Source: Grimontia kaedaensis (GTDB lineage: Bacteria; Pseudomonadota; Gammaproteobacteria; Enterobacterales; Vibrionaceae). Taken from it: a stretch of DNA of 64,000 nucleotides. Both the position numbers and the translations under genes were made by a program. How positions within the stretch are numbered: position 1 is the stretch's first letter; the number at the start of each line of letters is the position of its first letter. Shown here piece after piece: positions 24,951-33,725 of the stretch. The stretch spans positions 2,480,001 through 2,544,000 of the forward strand of contig NZ_CP082275.1 in the NCBI RefSeq assembly GCF_023746615.1. The letters are read 5' to 3'. The notes under the pieces are model-generated. The model had not been told where the DNA came from and searched no databases. It saw nothing but the letters and a program-made list of their open reading frames with translations.

Positions 24951-26489
24951 CTATCTCTTACCAATACCGTATTCGCGAAGTTTGTTTGCCACAGCAGTGT
25001 GAGAAACGCTGAGCCGCTTTGCGAGCTTTCGAGTTGATGGATAACTGCGATAAAGGTTCGATAGAATACCTGACTCGTAACGCTTCATGATGTCATCCAG
25101 CGAGCCTTCCAATGTCTCCTCAGTCAGGAAGGCACTTTGTTCCGTTTCCGGCAATTGGATGTCATCTTTGGTCAGGCAACCTTCCTCGATTTGTGTCATT
25201 GCGCGGAACAGCACATTTCGTAGCTGTCTGACATTGCCCGGCCAAGAATACTGGTTCAAAAACTCGAGTACACCTTGTTGCAACATCGGTCTTTCCTGAC
25301 CCAGTTCAGCGGCGAACTGATTCAGGAAGAGTTCAGCGAGCGGCTGCACATCCGAAGGACGTTCGCGCAGCGGCGGGACGGTCAGGGACAGGACATTCAA
25401 TCGATAATACAAATCTTCGCGGAACTGCCCCGCAGCGACGCGCTCTGACAGATTTTTCTGAGTTGAGCAAATCACACGGACATCAACCTTGATCTCTTTT
25501 TCTTCGCCAACACGGCGGAAGGTGCCGTCTTGCATAAATCGAAGCAGTTTAATCTGCAGGTGCTGGCTCATTTCGCCCACTTCATAAAGGAACACTGTTC
25601 CTCCATCAGCCTGCTCTAGCTGACCTTTCTTACCTTCACGCCCTTCCATCGGCGCGCAGCCAAACAGCTCGGTTTCTGCGGCATCATCCGGCATGGAAAC
25701 ACAGTTCACCAGCAGGAATGGATGCTCTGCGCGATGTGAGCGTTGATGACAGGCTTTGGCCAGCATTTCTTTACCAGTGCCGGTTTCACCTTGAATCAGG
25801 AGTGGCGCATCCAACGTGGCAAATTTCTTTGCCTGATTGACCAAAGTGCGGAATTTGCTTGACTGCCCGACCAGATGCTCAAAACCATGTTCACCCGGCG
25901 TACGATATAACGTCGTTGGCAGATGGTTCATGGAAACTTGCTTGAGCTGTATTACCGCGCTGGCAAGCACGTCTTTGTCTTCACTGTCGGTTACATATAC
26001 TGGCATCACTTCCATCAGGTAGTCCATACCTGAAAGCACTACCTGGCGATGGATTTGACCGGCGTTATCGCGCTCCAGCCAATGAGTGAAGTTGAAATCA
26101 GGGAACACACTGTTGGCCGTTTCGCCAATCAGGTCAGATTCTTCGCTACCCATCAAACGCAATGCGGCCTTATTTGCCATATCGACTTTGCCACTGAGAT
26201 TGACCGAAAAGACGGGGTCGCTCAGTGTTTCGAGCAATGCGCGCAGTTCACGGTGTTCGCGCTCGGCTGGCAGAAATTGAATTTTCCGCACATCAGTCAC
26301 ACCGCTGATAAGACGGATTTCCGACATCAATTGCCTGAACTCTTCGAATTCTATTTCGGGGCAGTTGAGATAGATAATGCCGACCTGGTCAATTTCGATA
26401 CCACGCAAGTCAATGTTACGACGTGCCAGAATGTCGAGGAGTTCGCGGGTTAATCCAAGTCGATCTTCGCAAAAGACCTGTAATCTCAC
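24951..26489 (-). CDS. tyrR: TyrR, aromatic amino acid transcription regulator
   Basis: Controls aromatic amino acid synthesis and transport. The 512-aa protein has an N-terminal ACT domain (MRLQVFCEDRLGLTRELLDILA), a PAS-like region (about 78-190), a central AAA+ domain with Walker A GETGTGKE, and a C-terminal Fis-like helix-turn-helix (TRKLAKRLSVSHTAVANKLREYGI). As in E. coli TyrR the sigma54-contact GAFTGA loop is absent. Unusually the Walker B segment reads GGTVFLYEVGEM: the Asp normally found is Tyr at residue 302 (codon 25584-25586). This may reduce ATP hydrolysis. Downstream of ycjF in conserved order. Confidence 0.93.
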   Translation of the reverse strand: MRLQVFCEDRLGLTRELLDILARRNIDLRGIEIDQVGIIYLNCPEIEFEEFRQLMSEIRLISGVTDVRKIQFLPAEREHRELRALLETLSDPVFSVNLSGKVDMANKAALRLMGSEESDLIGETANSVFPDFNFTHWLERDNAGQIHRQVVLSGMDYLMEVMPVYVTDSEDKDVLASAVIQLKQVSMNHLPTTLYRTPGEHGFEHLVGQSSKFRTLVNQAKKFATLDAPLLIQGETGTGKEMLAKACHQRSHRAEHPFLLVNCVSMPDDAAETELFGCAPMEGREGKKGQLEQADGGTVFLYEVGEMSQHLQIKLLRFMQDGTFRRVGEEKEIKVDVRVICSTQKNLSERVAAGQFREDLYYRLNVLSLTVPPLRERPSDVQPLAELFLNQFAAELGQERPMLQQGVLEFLNQYSWPGNVRQLRNVLFRAMTQIEEGCLTKDDIQLPETEQSAFLTEETLEGSLDDIMKRYESGILSNLYRSYPSTRKLAKRLSVSHTAVANKLREYGIGKR

Positions 26490-26745
26490 GGTAGTGTCCT
26501 GTATGCAGTGGGGCTGACGGCATCCTGTATACCGGTGTCAGCCGCGTTGAAATGAATAGTCGTTGAGGTTAAACCCTCTAATCCCTGAAAGCGTGAAATA
26601 TTCAATTAGCCGTATAAAAAAGTGTCAGGAATTGTTGACAGTGAAAGGAGTGTGCGCCTCTCAGGCCATTGAGTCAAGCGGTGCCAATGAAAACGTGAGA
26701 GAGCTAATCCTCTCCCTGCAAAAGGAAAACAGCGCCATTGGTGCC
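26490..26745. other. tyrR upstream region
   Basis: About 250 nt between the tyrR start and the inverted-repeat element. A hairpin-forming repeat GGCTGAC/GTCAGCC lies near 26511-26543. A 64-codon + frame at 26563-26757 has no RBS or family features and is not called. It presumably holds the tyrR promoter. Confidence 0.4.
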
Positions 26746-27001
26746 AGGGGCTGTTGACCTTTGGTGATGTTTTTTTGCAGCAGTTTGTGGGGATTTTGTG
26801 CAAGGCAGAGGCTTCGATGTGTAGCTCGCCTACATGAGAAGCCGATAACGCAGTAGAAATTCCCCACAAACGCTGCCCGAAGGGTTCGACTACGCGTCCC
26901 GAACCCTATGCGCTTTATGCTTGCTAGGCGGCATACACCTCGCCGCGCCTAAAGCGCTTATGGCGTGAACAAAATTCAACCACCAAAGGCCAACAGCCCC
27001 T
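26746..27001. repeat. 256-bp nested inverted-repeat element (MITE-like)
   Basis: Ends are 21-bp inverted repeats with one mismatch (26746-26766 and 26981-27001; outer bases AGGGGCTGTTG). Inside are further stems: GTTTGTGGGGA with TCCCCACAAAC, GGCTTC/GAAGCC, TGTAG/CTACA, GGGTTCG/CGAACCC and GCGCTTTA/TAAAGCGC. No coding capacity. The right end reaches the ycjF stop codon. No clear target duplication. It looks like a non-autonomous palindromic repeat that would fold into a large structured RNA if transcribed. Confidence 0.65.
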
Positions 27002-28013
27002 AGTTTCCTGGAGTCAGTTTGGTGAGTAACTGCTTACGCATGTCAGACAGCTTTGGGGCGTTTGTACCAATGTAAGGCATTGGGCGCATCACAGACATGG
27101 CTTTGTAACCGAGTCTTGCCGTCAACAGCCCAACACCCAGCCCTTGCGCTGCTCTTGCGGAGAGCTTGCCCGCAATATCGACCGAAAGCAGGTCCGTGCC
27201 GATATCTGTGATCGCTTCACTGGCGCCAGCAAATGCCATGTTAGCTAACACTAACTTGAGTAATCGAATGCGCGACCAGTAGCCCAGCTTCACACCGTAC
27301 ACGGTAGAAATTTGCTCCAATAGTCTGAAGTTACGCCATGCCACCAGCAGCATGTCGGCGATCGCCAACGGGCTAAGTGCAACCATGACCGCAGCTTCTG
27401 ACGCATATTTGGTCACCATTTTTTTTGCGCGAACGTCTTGCTCTGTCACCACCATCTGGTCGTAAAGCTCGAAGACTTCGCGGTCATTGTGCGTCGCCGC
27501 CAACGACGTCTGCCATTTGTCATAGCCTGCGGTCAGTTCAACGCCTGACTGTTTTGAAAGCTTCTCGCAGACGCCTTTTGCTTTGCCGATGCCTTCAGCC
27601 GCCATAATAGCAGTGACTTCATCACGTTCGTCCTGTCGGCCTTTTAGGCGACGGAGTGCCAAAAATTCGCGCCCCAATGCGCCTAAGCCCATCGCTGCTA
27701 TACCAGCAACAAAACCGCTCCAGCCGACCGTCAGCCAATCTCCGGTCTGCACTGCTGTCCATACAGAATCAACCGTTTGCCAACAGACCAAACCAATACC
27801 TGCTACTGCCAGCGCGCGCAATCCCCAACGTTTTTTTCTGGGAGAGGTTAGAGTCGCTTCCAGTGCTTTTTCGGCATCACTTTCTTCTTCCACGCTGGTG
27901 ACAGCAAACGATGTGTTGTCCTGCTCAAATTGACGTTGAAGCGTCAGCTCAGGCAATTCATCCTGTTGTTTTTCAGGCTCATCAAACACGACGGCTTTTT
28001 TATAATCGTTCAT
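27000..28013 (-). CDS. ycjF: YcjF, DUF697 inner membrane protein
   Basis: A 337-aa protein of the YcjF/TIGR01620 family. An acidic N-terminal tail precedes two hydrophobic segments at about 67-85 and 96-112 (ALAVAGIGLVCW, FVAGIAAMGLGAL). A DUF697 region with KKMVTKYASEAAVMVALSPLAIADMLLVAWRN follows. It is immediately downstream of ycjX (9 nt) and forms a unit with it; both genes accompany psp operons in many gammaproteobacteria and are often part of the PspF regulon. The exact role is unknown. The stop codon TAG overlaps the end of the palindromic element. Confidence 0.9.
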   Translation of the reverse strand: MNDYKKAVVFDEPEKQQDELPELTLQRQFEQDNTSFAVTSVEEESDAEKALEATLTSPRKKRWGLRALAVAGIGLVCWQTVDSVWTAVQTGDWLTVGWSGFVAGIAAMGLGALGREFLALRRLKGRQDERDEVTAIMAAEGIGKAKGVCEKLSKQSGVELTAGYDKWQTSLAATHNDREVFELYDQMVVTEQDVRAKKMVTKYASEAAVMVALSPLAIADMLLVAWRNFRLLEQISTVYGVKLGYWSRIRLLKLVLANMAFAGASEAITDIGTDLLSVDIAGKLSARAAQGLGVGLLTARLGYKAMSVMRPMPYIGTNAPKLSDMRKQLLTKLTPGN

Positions 28014-28021
28014 CTCGCCTC

Positions 28022-29416
28022 CTACCTCAGTTTGTCGCCCAGCAAATATTGCAATGCCTTGTCCACGCGAATATGCGGCAAAGGCTCGTCTACATCGGTT
28101 TGCATCGGTCGGAACTGACGAAACTCGAATTGGTTATCCTGCCAGAAGGACTCTCCCGGTAACCTCGACGGCACATCACCCGGGTACATCAACATTGGCT
28201 CACCATTTTCCAACGTTCCACGCAGTGCAGACATGGTTTCACCCTGATGATTGACCATGCCAGGCTCAGTCGCTTGAATAGAAGCGAGGCTGACACACTC
28301 CATATCGATACCCTCAAACGAGGCAGTTTGCCAGGCTTCATGGATCAGCTGCTGAAGCAGAGAAACCAGATTCGGATGTTGGTCTGGCGTCACATGATCG
28401 GCTTTGGTCGCTGCAAACAGTATCTTGTCGATACGCGGAGCAAAAAGCCGGCGCAGCAAACCGCTTTTTCCGTAGCGGAAGCTTTGCATTAGCTGCTCCA
28501 GAGCCATTCGCATATCGTTAAACGACGCTGGCCCCGCATTCAGTGGTTGCAGTGTATCCACCAGCACGATCTGTCGATCGACTTTAGAGAAATGCTCTTG
28601 ATAGAAGCCTTTCACAATATGCTGGCAGTAGTAATCGTATCGCTGTTTCAGCATGGCGTAGTTGCTGCCTTTCGGCGCGTTCGCCAGTTGGCTCTCACCA
28701 TACTGATTGTCAACCAATGGGAAAAACTGGAGCACGGGTGCACCTGCATATTCGCCCGGTAACACAAATCGGCCCGGTTGCACCCAATGCAGTCCCCCTT
28801 CTTCCTTGCAGGCATGGAGGTAAGCAGTAAATTTCTCCGACATCTCGCCAATCAGTTTTTCATCGGCATCCGCTAACGGGTCGAAGCTGTTGATCGCTTC
28901 CAGCCAATCCTCTGCCAGTTCTTTGCGCTTACCGGTCAAGATGCCACTTTGTTTACGCGACCATTCATCAAAACTCATGGAAAGCAGCGGCAAATCAAGC
29001 AGCCATTCGCCTGGATAATCAACGATATCGAGATACAGCGTCGCCGTATCCTGCAACAACTTCATCGCCCCTTTTTCAGGTCGATAACGGATTTCCAGCC
29101 TGATCTCGCTGACATCGCGCGTTGGAGAAGGCCATGTTGGCGGATGCGCGCGCAATGATTGAATGCCAAGATCGTAGTCAAAGGCGGGAATATGCAGCTG
29201 ACTCTGCTGAACACGTCGCGCACCGAGAACACGTCCTTCGCGGACAGGCGCAAACAAAGGCATGCGCGGATTGGTCGCGCTGTGCAGCAACTGATTGATG
29301 AGTGAGGTGATAAAGGCGGTTTTACCGGCACGGGAAAGTCCCGTCACTGCAAGGCGAACATGTCGGTCGAGACTACGGCTCACCCATTTATTCACCTGAC
29401 GCTTCACTGAATTCAT
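28022..29416 (-). CDS. ycjX: YcjX, P-loop NTPase of the stress-linked YcjX family
   Basis: A 464-aa GTPase-like protein, DUF463 family. Walker A appears near the N-terminus (VRLAVTGLSRAGKTAFITSL) and YLDIVDYPGEWLLDLPL provides the switch/Walker B-like DxxG segment. I use MNSVKRQ (29416, GAGGGG upstream), matching the E. coli N-terminus, over a GTG 12 nt earlier. A hairpin separates it from pspC, so it may be read through from the psp promoter. Likely membrane-stress associated by context. Confidence 0.9.
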   Translation of the reverse strand: MNSVKRQVNKWVSRSLDRHVRLAVTGLSRAGKTAFITSLINQLLHSATNPRMPLFAPVREGRVLGARRVQQSQLHIPAFDYDLGIQSLRAHPPTWPSPTRDVSEIRLEIRYRPEKGAMKLLQDTATLYLDIVDYPGEWLLDLPLLSMSFDEWSRKQSGILTGKRKELAEDWLEAINSFDPLADADEKLIGEMSEKFTAYLHACKEEGGLHWVQPGRFVLPGEYAGAPVLQFFPLVDNQYGESQLANAPKGSNYAMLKQRYDYYCQHIVKGFYQEHFSKVDRQIVLVDTLQPLNAGPASFNDMRMALEQLMQSFRYGKSGLLRRLFAPRIDKILFAATKADHVTPDQHPNLVSLLQQLIHEAWQTASFEGIDMECVSLASIQATEPGMVNHQGETMSALRGTLENGEPMLMYPGDVPSRLPGESFWQDNQFEFRQFRPMQTDVDEPLPHIRVDKALQYLLGDKLR

Positions 29417-29442
29417 AAATAGCAGCACCCCTCAAAAGATAA

Positions 29443-29467
29443 ATCCCCCGCGATAAAAGCGGGGGAT
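29443..29467 (-). terminator. hairpin between pspC and ycjX
   Basis: ATCCCCCGC / GCGGGGGAT stem with a 7-nt loop, 20 nt past the pspC stop. On the minus strand it is followed by TTATCTTTT. It may be a partial terminator. Confidence 0.55.
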
Positions 29468-29487
29468 AACGTCATCATGGATTTTGA

Positions 29488-29874
29488 TTAGAGCTTTTTG
29501 AACTGTCGATTCAATTCGTACTCTTTTGATGTTACATACGCTTCCATTTTGGCAACGTCGTGTTCCATCTCTCCCATTTCATTATCAATATCAGCCAGCA
29601 ATTGGCTTGCTGATTTCCCTTGTTGCCAAGGTTTTTGTTTCACTTGATGCTCCTTGTAATGGAAAGTCCGCTTTGCCTCTTCCGGCGGCATTTTTTCAAG
29701 GATGAGCATCGCAGCAATGTATGCCACGATAACGAAAAAGCCCAGTCCCATCAGAAATGCCGTCACAGTCAGGATCCTCACTAACCAGATTTCCATCCCA
29801 AAGTAATCGGCGACACCTGCACAAACGCCACCGATCTTCCCGTTTACAGGATCACGATACAACGTTTTGCTCAT
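29488..29874 (-). CDS. pspC: phage shock protein C
   Basis: Inner-membrane component of the Psp envelope stress response; with PspB it senses membrane disturbance and recruits PspA away from PspF. The 128-aa protein opens with the PspC motif (YRDPVNGKIGGVCAGVADYFGMEIWLVRI). A hydrophobic segment (about 32-58) and a C-terminal amphipathic helix follow. Its ATG overlaps the pspB stop (ATGA), showing translational coupling. Confidence 0.93.
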   Translation of the reverse strand: MSKTLYRDPVNGKIGGVCAGVADYFGMEIWLVRILTVTAFLMGLGFFVIVAYIAAMLILEKMPPEEAKRTFHYKEHQVKQKPWQQGKSASQLLADIDNEMGEMEHDVAKMEAYVTSKEYELNRQFKKL

Positions 29875-30101
29875 TGTCTATGTCTCCAATTTGGCGCTTC
29901 CTCATCAAGAATGCGCTCCAGAGAATGAATGCGGTCTTGCAATGCTTCCGCACGATTTGCCAGGGCTTGCAATTGCTCAAACTCATCACCACTCAAGCCC
30001 TGGCCGACTTGTCGTTTACTGCGGTAGTGGAGCCACAACCACAGTGGTGCAACGAATACAAAAAACACCACCAGTGGAATTGAAAGAAACGCCATTGACA
30101 T
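29871..30101 (-). CDS. pspB: phage shock protein B
   Basis: A 76-aa inner-membrane partner of PspC. N-terminal membrane segment (residues 4-24), then a cytoplasmic coiled coil (about 38-68, EQLQALANRAEALQDRIHSLERIL). It lies 27 nt after pspA and overlaps pspC by 4 nt. This copy, not the 6.3-kb paralogue, is the operon PspB. Confidence 0.93.
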   Translation of the reverse strand: MSMAFLSIPLVVFFVFVAPLWLWLHYRSKRQVGQGLSGDEFEQLQALANRAEALQDRIHSLERILDEEAPNWRHRQ

Positions 30102-30128
30102 GCCTACTCCTTACCTTTTGTGAGGGGC

Positions 30129-30794
30129 TTATTCTTTGTCCTTAAGTTCCGCTTTCATGCGCTCAAGTTCTTTTTCGATTTCGTCCTGCGCTTGCAGGTC
30201 TGCAAATTCGTCTTCAAGACGCTTACCTTTACCGATGCTGTAGCTGTCTGCTTCTGCTTCCAGCTCATCAATGCGGCGCTCGTATTGCTCGAACTTTGCC
30301 AGTGCTTCATCAGTGCGGCCAGTATCGAGTTGGCGACGAACATCGCGGCGTTTGCCGGCTGCTTCGCGGCGAATTACCAGCGCTTGCTGACGGGCACGGG
30401 TTTCTGCCAGCTTGGTTTCAAGCTCAGCGATCTCGTTACCCAATTTACCGATAGTTTCTTCGACCAGATTGTACTCTTCTTTGAGAGTCAGCAAGACATC
30501 GTGCACTTTTTGCTTTTCAATCAGTGCTGCGCGAGCCAGATCTTCACGAGACTTCTGAAGTGCTAGCGTCGCTTTTTCCTGCCAATCGGTCAGTTGACGC
30601 TCAATGCCTTCGATTTTACGCGCCAGTTCTTTTTTGTCTGCCAGCGCACGTGCTGAAGAAGTGCGAACTTCAACCAGTGTGTCTTCCATTTCCTGAATGA
30701 TCAGGCGAACCATTTTTTGTGGATCTTCTGCTTTATCCAGCAGTGAATTGACGTTAGCGTTAACAATATCTGCAAAGCGAGAGAAAATACCCAT
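30129..30794 (-). CDS. pspA: phage shock protein A
   Basis: Peripheral membrane protein of the PspA/IM30 (ESCRT-III-like) family, which stabilises damaged inner membrane and inhibits PspF. The 221-aa protein is nearly all coiled coil, starts MGIFSRFADIVNANVNSLLDKAEDPQKMVRLIIQEME (membrane-binding amphipathic helix and first core helix) and has the length of E. coli PspA. First gene of pspABC, behind a sigma54-type promoter and divergent from pspF. Confidence 0.96.
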   Translation of the reverse strand: MGIFSRFADIVNANVNSLLDKAEDPQKMVRLIIQEMEDTLVEVRTSSARALADKKELARKIEGIERQLTDWQEKATLALQKSREDLARAALIEKQKVHDVLLTLKEEYNLVEETIGKLGNEIAELETKLAETRARQQALVIRREAAGKRRDVRRQLDTGRTDEALAKFEQYERRIDELEAEADSYSIGKGKRLEDEFADLQAQDEIEKELERMKAELKDKE

Positions 30795-30867
30795 TGTGAT
30801 GCTCCTTATTGCCGAATGCGCTCTGTGCGCTTACAGGTGAGGGAAAACCTCATTTTCCAGATATATA

Positions 30868-30882
30868 TCAAGCCCCGTGCCA
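30868..30882 (-). promoter_or_regulatory. sigma54 promoter of pspABC
   Basis: TGGCACGGGGCTTGA on the minus strand: the -24 element TGGCAC is perfect and the -12 element is TTGA instead of TTGC, comparable to the TTGT of E. coli pspA. It lies 74 nt upstream of the pspA ATG, facing away from pspF, which encodes its activator. Confidence 0.8.
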
Positions 30883-30980
30883 ACTTTTATATCCTATAAA
30901 TTACAACAAGTTAACTCATTGCGTGCATTTTCCTCTCATAAGGGTATGATGAAATAAACTAACAGTTGGCAAATTTCACC

Positions 30981-31991
30981 ATGCAGAAACCTGACAACCT
31001 GATTGGCGAATCCGATCACTTCCTTTCCGTTCTCGATCATGTCTCCCGTCTTGCGCCGCTCGACCGCCCCGTTCTGATTCTGGGGGAGCGAGGCACAGGT
31101 AAAGAGCTTATCGCCAAACGCCTGCATTATTTGTCACGCCGTTGGGATGGACCGCTGGTCACCCTGAACTGTGCAGCATTAAGTGAAGGCTTGATTGACT
31201 CTGAGCTGTTTGGCCATGAAGCCGGTTCATTCAGTGGCGCAAAAGGAAAGCACAAAGGTCGTTTTGAGCGGGCGGAAGGCGGCACTCTGTTTCTGGACGA
31301 ATTAGCAACATCACCACTTGGCGTTCAGGAAAAGCTCCTTCGTGTCATCGAATATGGCGAATATGAACGCGTGGGCGGCAGTGATGTGTTGAGCGCTGAT
31401 GTCAGGCTAGTCTGTGCAACCAATGAGAATTTGCCTCAGATGGCCGACGACGGTGAGTTTCGTGCTGACCTGCTCGACAGGCTTGCTTTTGATGTTATCC
31501 ATCTTCCACCGCTTCGTGAGCGTCAGGGAGACATTCTGCTTCTCGCCGAATATTACGCACTGAAGATGTGCCGTGAACTCGGTTACAGCTACTTTTCCGG
31601 CTTTTCGACGGAAGCGGTGAAGCTACTCAATACCTATCGCTGGCCCGGTAACGTACGTGAACTGAAGAATGTTGTGGAGCGCGCCATATACCGTCACGCT
31701 GACGAAGACAGCGAGATTGACGCGGAAGACATTCAACTCGACCCGTTTAAAGCCCCTTGGCGAAACGAGAAGACTAATGAGAAAACGGAGTCGAAATCAG
31801 AAATCACCTTCCCACTCGACTTGCGTCAATGGCAGCAAGAGCAAGAAAAGGACATTGTTGAAAAAGCGATGGAACAGGCACGTTTTAATCAACGACGCGC
31901 CGCAGAGCTGCTTGGCTTGAGCTACCATCAAATAAGAGGGTTGCTGCGAAAATACAATCTGGTTGGTGAGGAAAACACCGATTCAGTATAA
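30981..31991 (+). CDS. pspF: PspF, sigma54 activator of the psp operon
   Basis: AAA+ enhancer-binding protein that drives sigma54 transcription of pspA and is inhibited by PspA. The 336-aa protein lacks a regulatory domain, as usual. Walker A GERGTGKE, Walker B GGTLFLDELAT, arginine fingers in FRADLLDRLAFD, and a C-terminal Fis-type helix-turn-helix (RRAAELLGLSYHQIRGLLRKY). The sigma54 loop reads GSFSGA rather than GAFTGA, both changes conservative. The ATG at 30981 (MQKPDNLIGES) is preferred; an in-frame TTG lies 15 nt upstream. Confidence 0.95.
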   Translation: MQKPDNLIGESDHFLSVLDHVSRLAPLDRPVLILGERGTGKELIAKRLHYLSRRWDGPLVTLNCAALSEGLIDSELFGHEAGSFSGAKGKHKGRFERAEGGTLFLDELATSPLGVQEKLLRVIEYGEYERVGGSDVLSADVRLVCATNENLPQMADDGEFRADLLDRLAFDVIHLPPLRERQGDILLLAEYYALKMCRELGYSYFSGFSTEAVKLLNTYRWPGNVRELKNVVERAIYRHADEDSEIDAEDIQLDPFKAPWRNEKTNEKTESKSEITFPLDLRQWQQEQEKDIVEKAMEQARFNQRRAAELLGLSYHQIRGLLRKYNLVGEENTDSV

Positions 31992-32102
31992 GTTTTTCGC
32001 CAATTGTACTGAAATTACCCAGATATTTGCGCCGCCACTTGGTGACTCCGTTGCTTCAGTGGTAAATTAAAACACTTAACTTTATCACCTAATCATTGGC
32101 TT

Positions 32103-33722
32103 ATGAGCGCTTTAGGCCGCTTGCTACTGGCAAGCGTAACCATCCTCTTCTTAGCAGGGTGTGAAGATCCGTTCTCCGACAACGCTGCGCGTAACCGTGG
32201 TTTCATTTATTGCGGCCCGGGTCAACCTAACACCTTTAATCCACAGTTGACCGATGGCGGCCTGACCGCTGATGCGCTCTCCAGCCAAATCTATGATCGG
32301 CTTCTTCAGCTTGACCCACAGACTTACAAACCTGTTCCTATGTTGGCGCAGAGTTGGGAAGTAAGCCCAGATGGTAAGGAATACGTTTTCAATCTCCGCC
32401 AGAGTGCCAGTTTTCAAGTTACAGACTGGTTCATTCCCCACCGCGGCGTAAATGCAGAAGATGTGGTTTTCAGCTTTAAAAGATTGATTGACCCAGAGCA
32501 TCCTTTCCACACGGTTTCAGGCGGCGACTATCCGTGGTTTGAAAGTATGGACTTTGCTGGGTTAATTGATGATGTCATTGCACTTGATGACTACACAGTC
32601 AAATTCGTACTGTCTCGACCAGATGTTTCATTCCTGTCTACCCTCTCTACAACCTATGCGGTCATTCTTTCTGCGGAATATGCTGAACACCTTTTAACCA
32701 AGGGGACGCCAGCCAAAATTGACTCGCACCCTGTCGGCTCAGGAGCATTTTATCTGGACGAATACGAGCCTCACCGCTTCATTCGATTGAAAAGACATTG
32801 GGGATACTGGAATGGTGCTGCGCCTATGGAGCAAATCGCCTATGACATCAGCAATCGCGGAACAGGTTCACTAAGTAAGCTCATCACACGAGAGTGTGAT
32901 GTGCTTTCGTCCCCCATTGCGAGCCAGCTTTCGGTTATAGAAAATAACCCTGACTTTGTTCTTGCCTCACAGACTGGTATGAACGTCGCTTTTCTGGCGC
33001 TCAATACCCGCCACCCCGCGCTTTCTGAATTGGAAGTTCGTCAGGCTATTAGTCTGGCAATCAACCGCGATGCTCTCATTCAGTCGGTTTACTACGGTAC
33101 GGGAACACCTGCGACTGGCATGTTGCCACCCATGTCATGGGCGTACAATGAAAAATCTTCCGTTGCTTTTGACCCTCAACTCGCCCTAAGCCTGATGGCA
33201 AAAGCCGGTTATCGTCATGGCTTTGACGTGGATCTGATTGTGCCTTTAACGCCCAAAGCCTATAACCCAAGTCCCAGAAAAACGGCGGAGTTAATTCAGG
33301 CGAATCTGGCTCCAATTGGTATCACGGTCAATATCATTGCGCTCGAAGACATCAACCGTAAGTTACTGCGTGATGACATTGATGAGCTTGGTATGGTGTT
33401 AACCGGATGGATTGCAGATAACGGTGACCCAGATAACTTCCTGAGGCCATTGCTCTCCTGCAACGCCAAATTCACTGGCTGGAACCTCTCCAACTGGTGC
33501 AACCGTTATTTTGACCGCTTCATTGATTCTGCAATTGCCACCGACGAGCGAAACGAGCGCCGCAATCTTTATTTGAAGGCACAGCGCATTCTTAATGAGC
33601 GTATGCCAGTGATCCCACTGGCACACGGTGTTCACTACCAGGCGCGAAATGCGTCACTTCAGGGCATCACGTTAAGCCCGTTTGGAGACAAGTCTTTTGC
33701 TAACGTATCCAGGAGCCGCTGA
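32103..33722 (+). CDS. sapA: SapA, periplasmic solute-binding lipoprotein
   Basis: Substrate-binding part of the Sap ABC importer, linked in other bacteria to antimicrobial peptide resistance and peptide or haem uptake. The 539-aa protein has a lipoprotein signal (LFLAGC, Cys at residue 20) and the family 5 binding-protein fold (DGKEYVFNLRQSASF, GVNAEDVVFSFKRL, VGSGAFYLDEY). First gene of sapABCDF; sapB starts 3 nt after the stop. Although anchored as a lipoprotein it is the right length for SapA. Confidence 0.93.
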   Translation: MSALGRLLLASVTILFLAGCEDPFSDNAARNRGFIYCGPGQPNTFNPQLTDGGLTADALSSQIYDRLLQLDPQTYKPVPMLAQSWEVSPDGKEYVFNLRQSASFQVTDWFIPHRGVNAEDVVFSFKRLIDPEHPFHTVSGGDYPWFESMDFAGLIDDVIALDDYTVKFVLSRPDVSFLSTLSTTYAVILSAEYAEHLLTKGTPAKIDSHPVGSGAFYLDEYEPHRFIRLKRHWGYWNGAAPMEQIAYDISNRGTGSLSKLITRECDVLSSPIASQLSVIENNPDFVLASQTGMNVAFLALNTRHPALSELEVRQAISLAINRDALIQSVYYGTGTPATGMLPPMSWAYNEKSSVAFDPQLALSLMAKAGYRHGFDVDLIVPLTPKAYNPSPRKTAELIQANLAPIGITVNIIALEDINRKLLRDDIDELGMVLTGWIADNGDPDNFLRPLLSCNAKFTGWNLSNWCNRYFDRFIDSAIATDERNERRNLYLKAQRILNERMPVIPLAHGVHYQARNASLQGITLSPFGDKSFANVSRSR

Positions 33723-33725
33723 TCT

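Noticed and set aside
26563..26757. 64-codon + frame upstream of tyrR
   Set aside because: It ends inside the palindromic element and lacks an RBS; chance frame.
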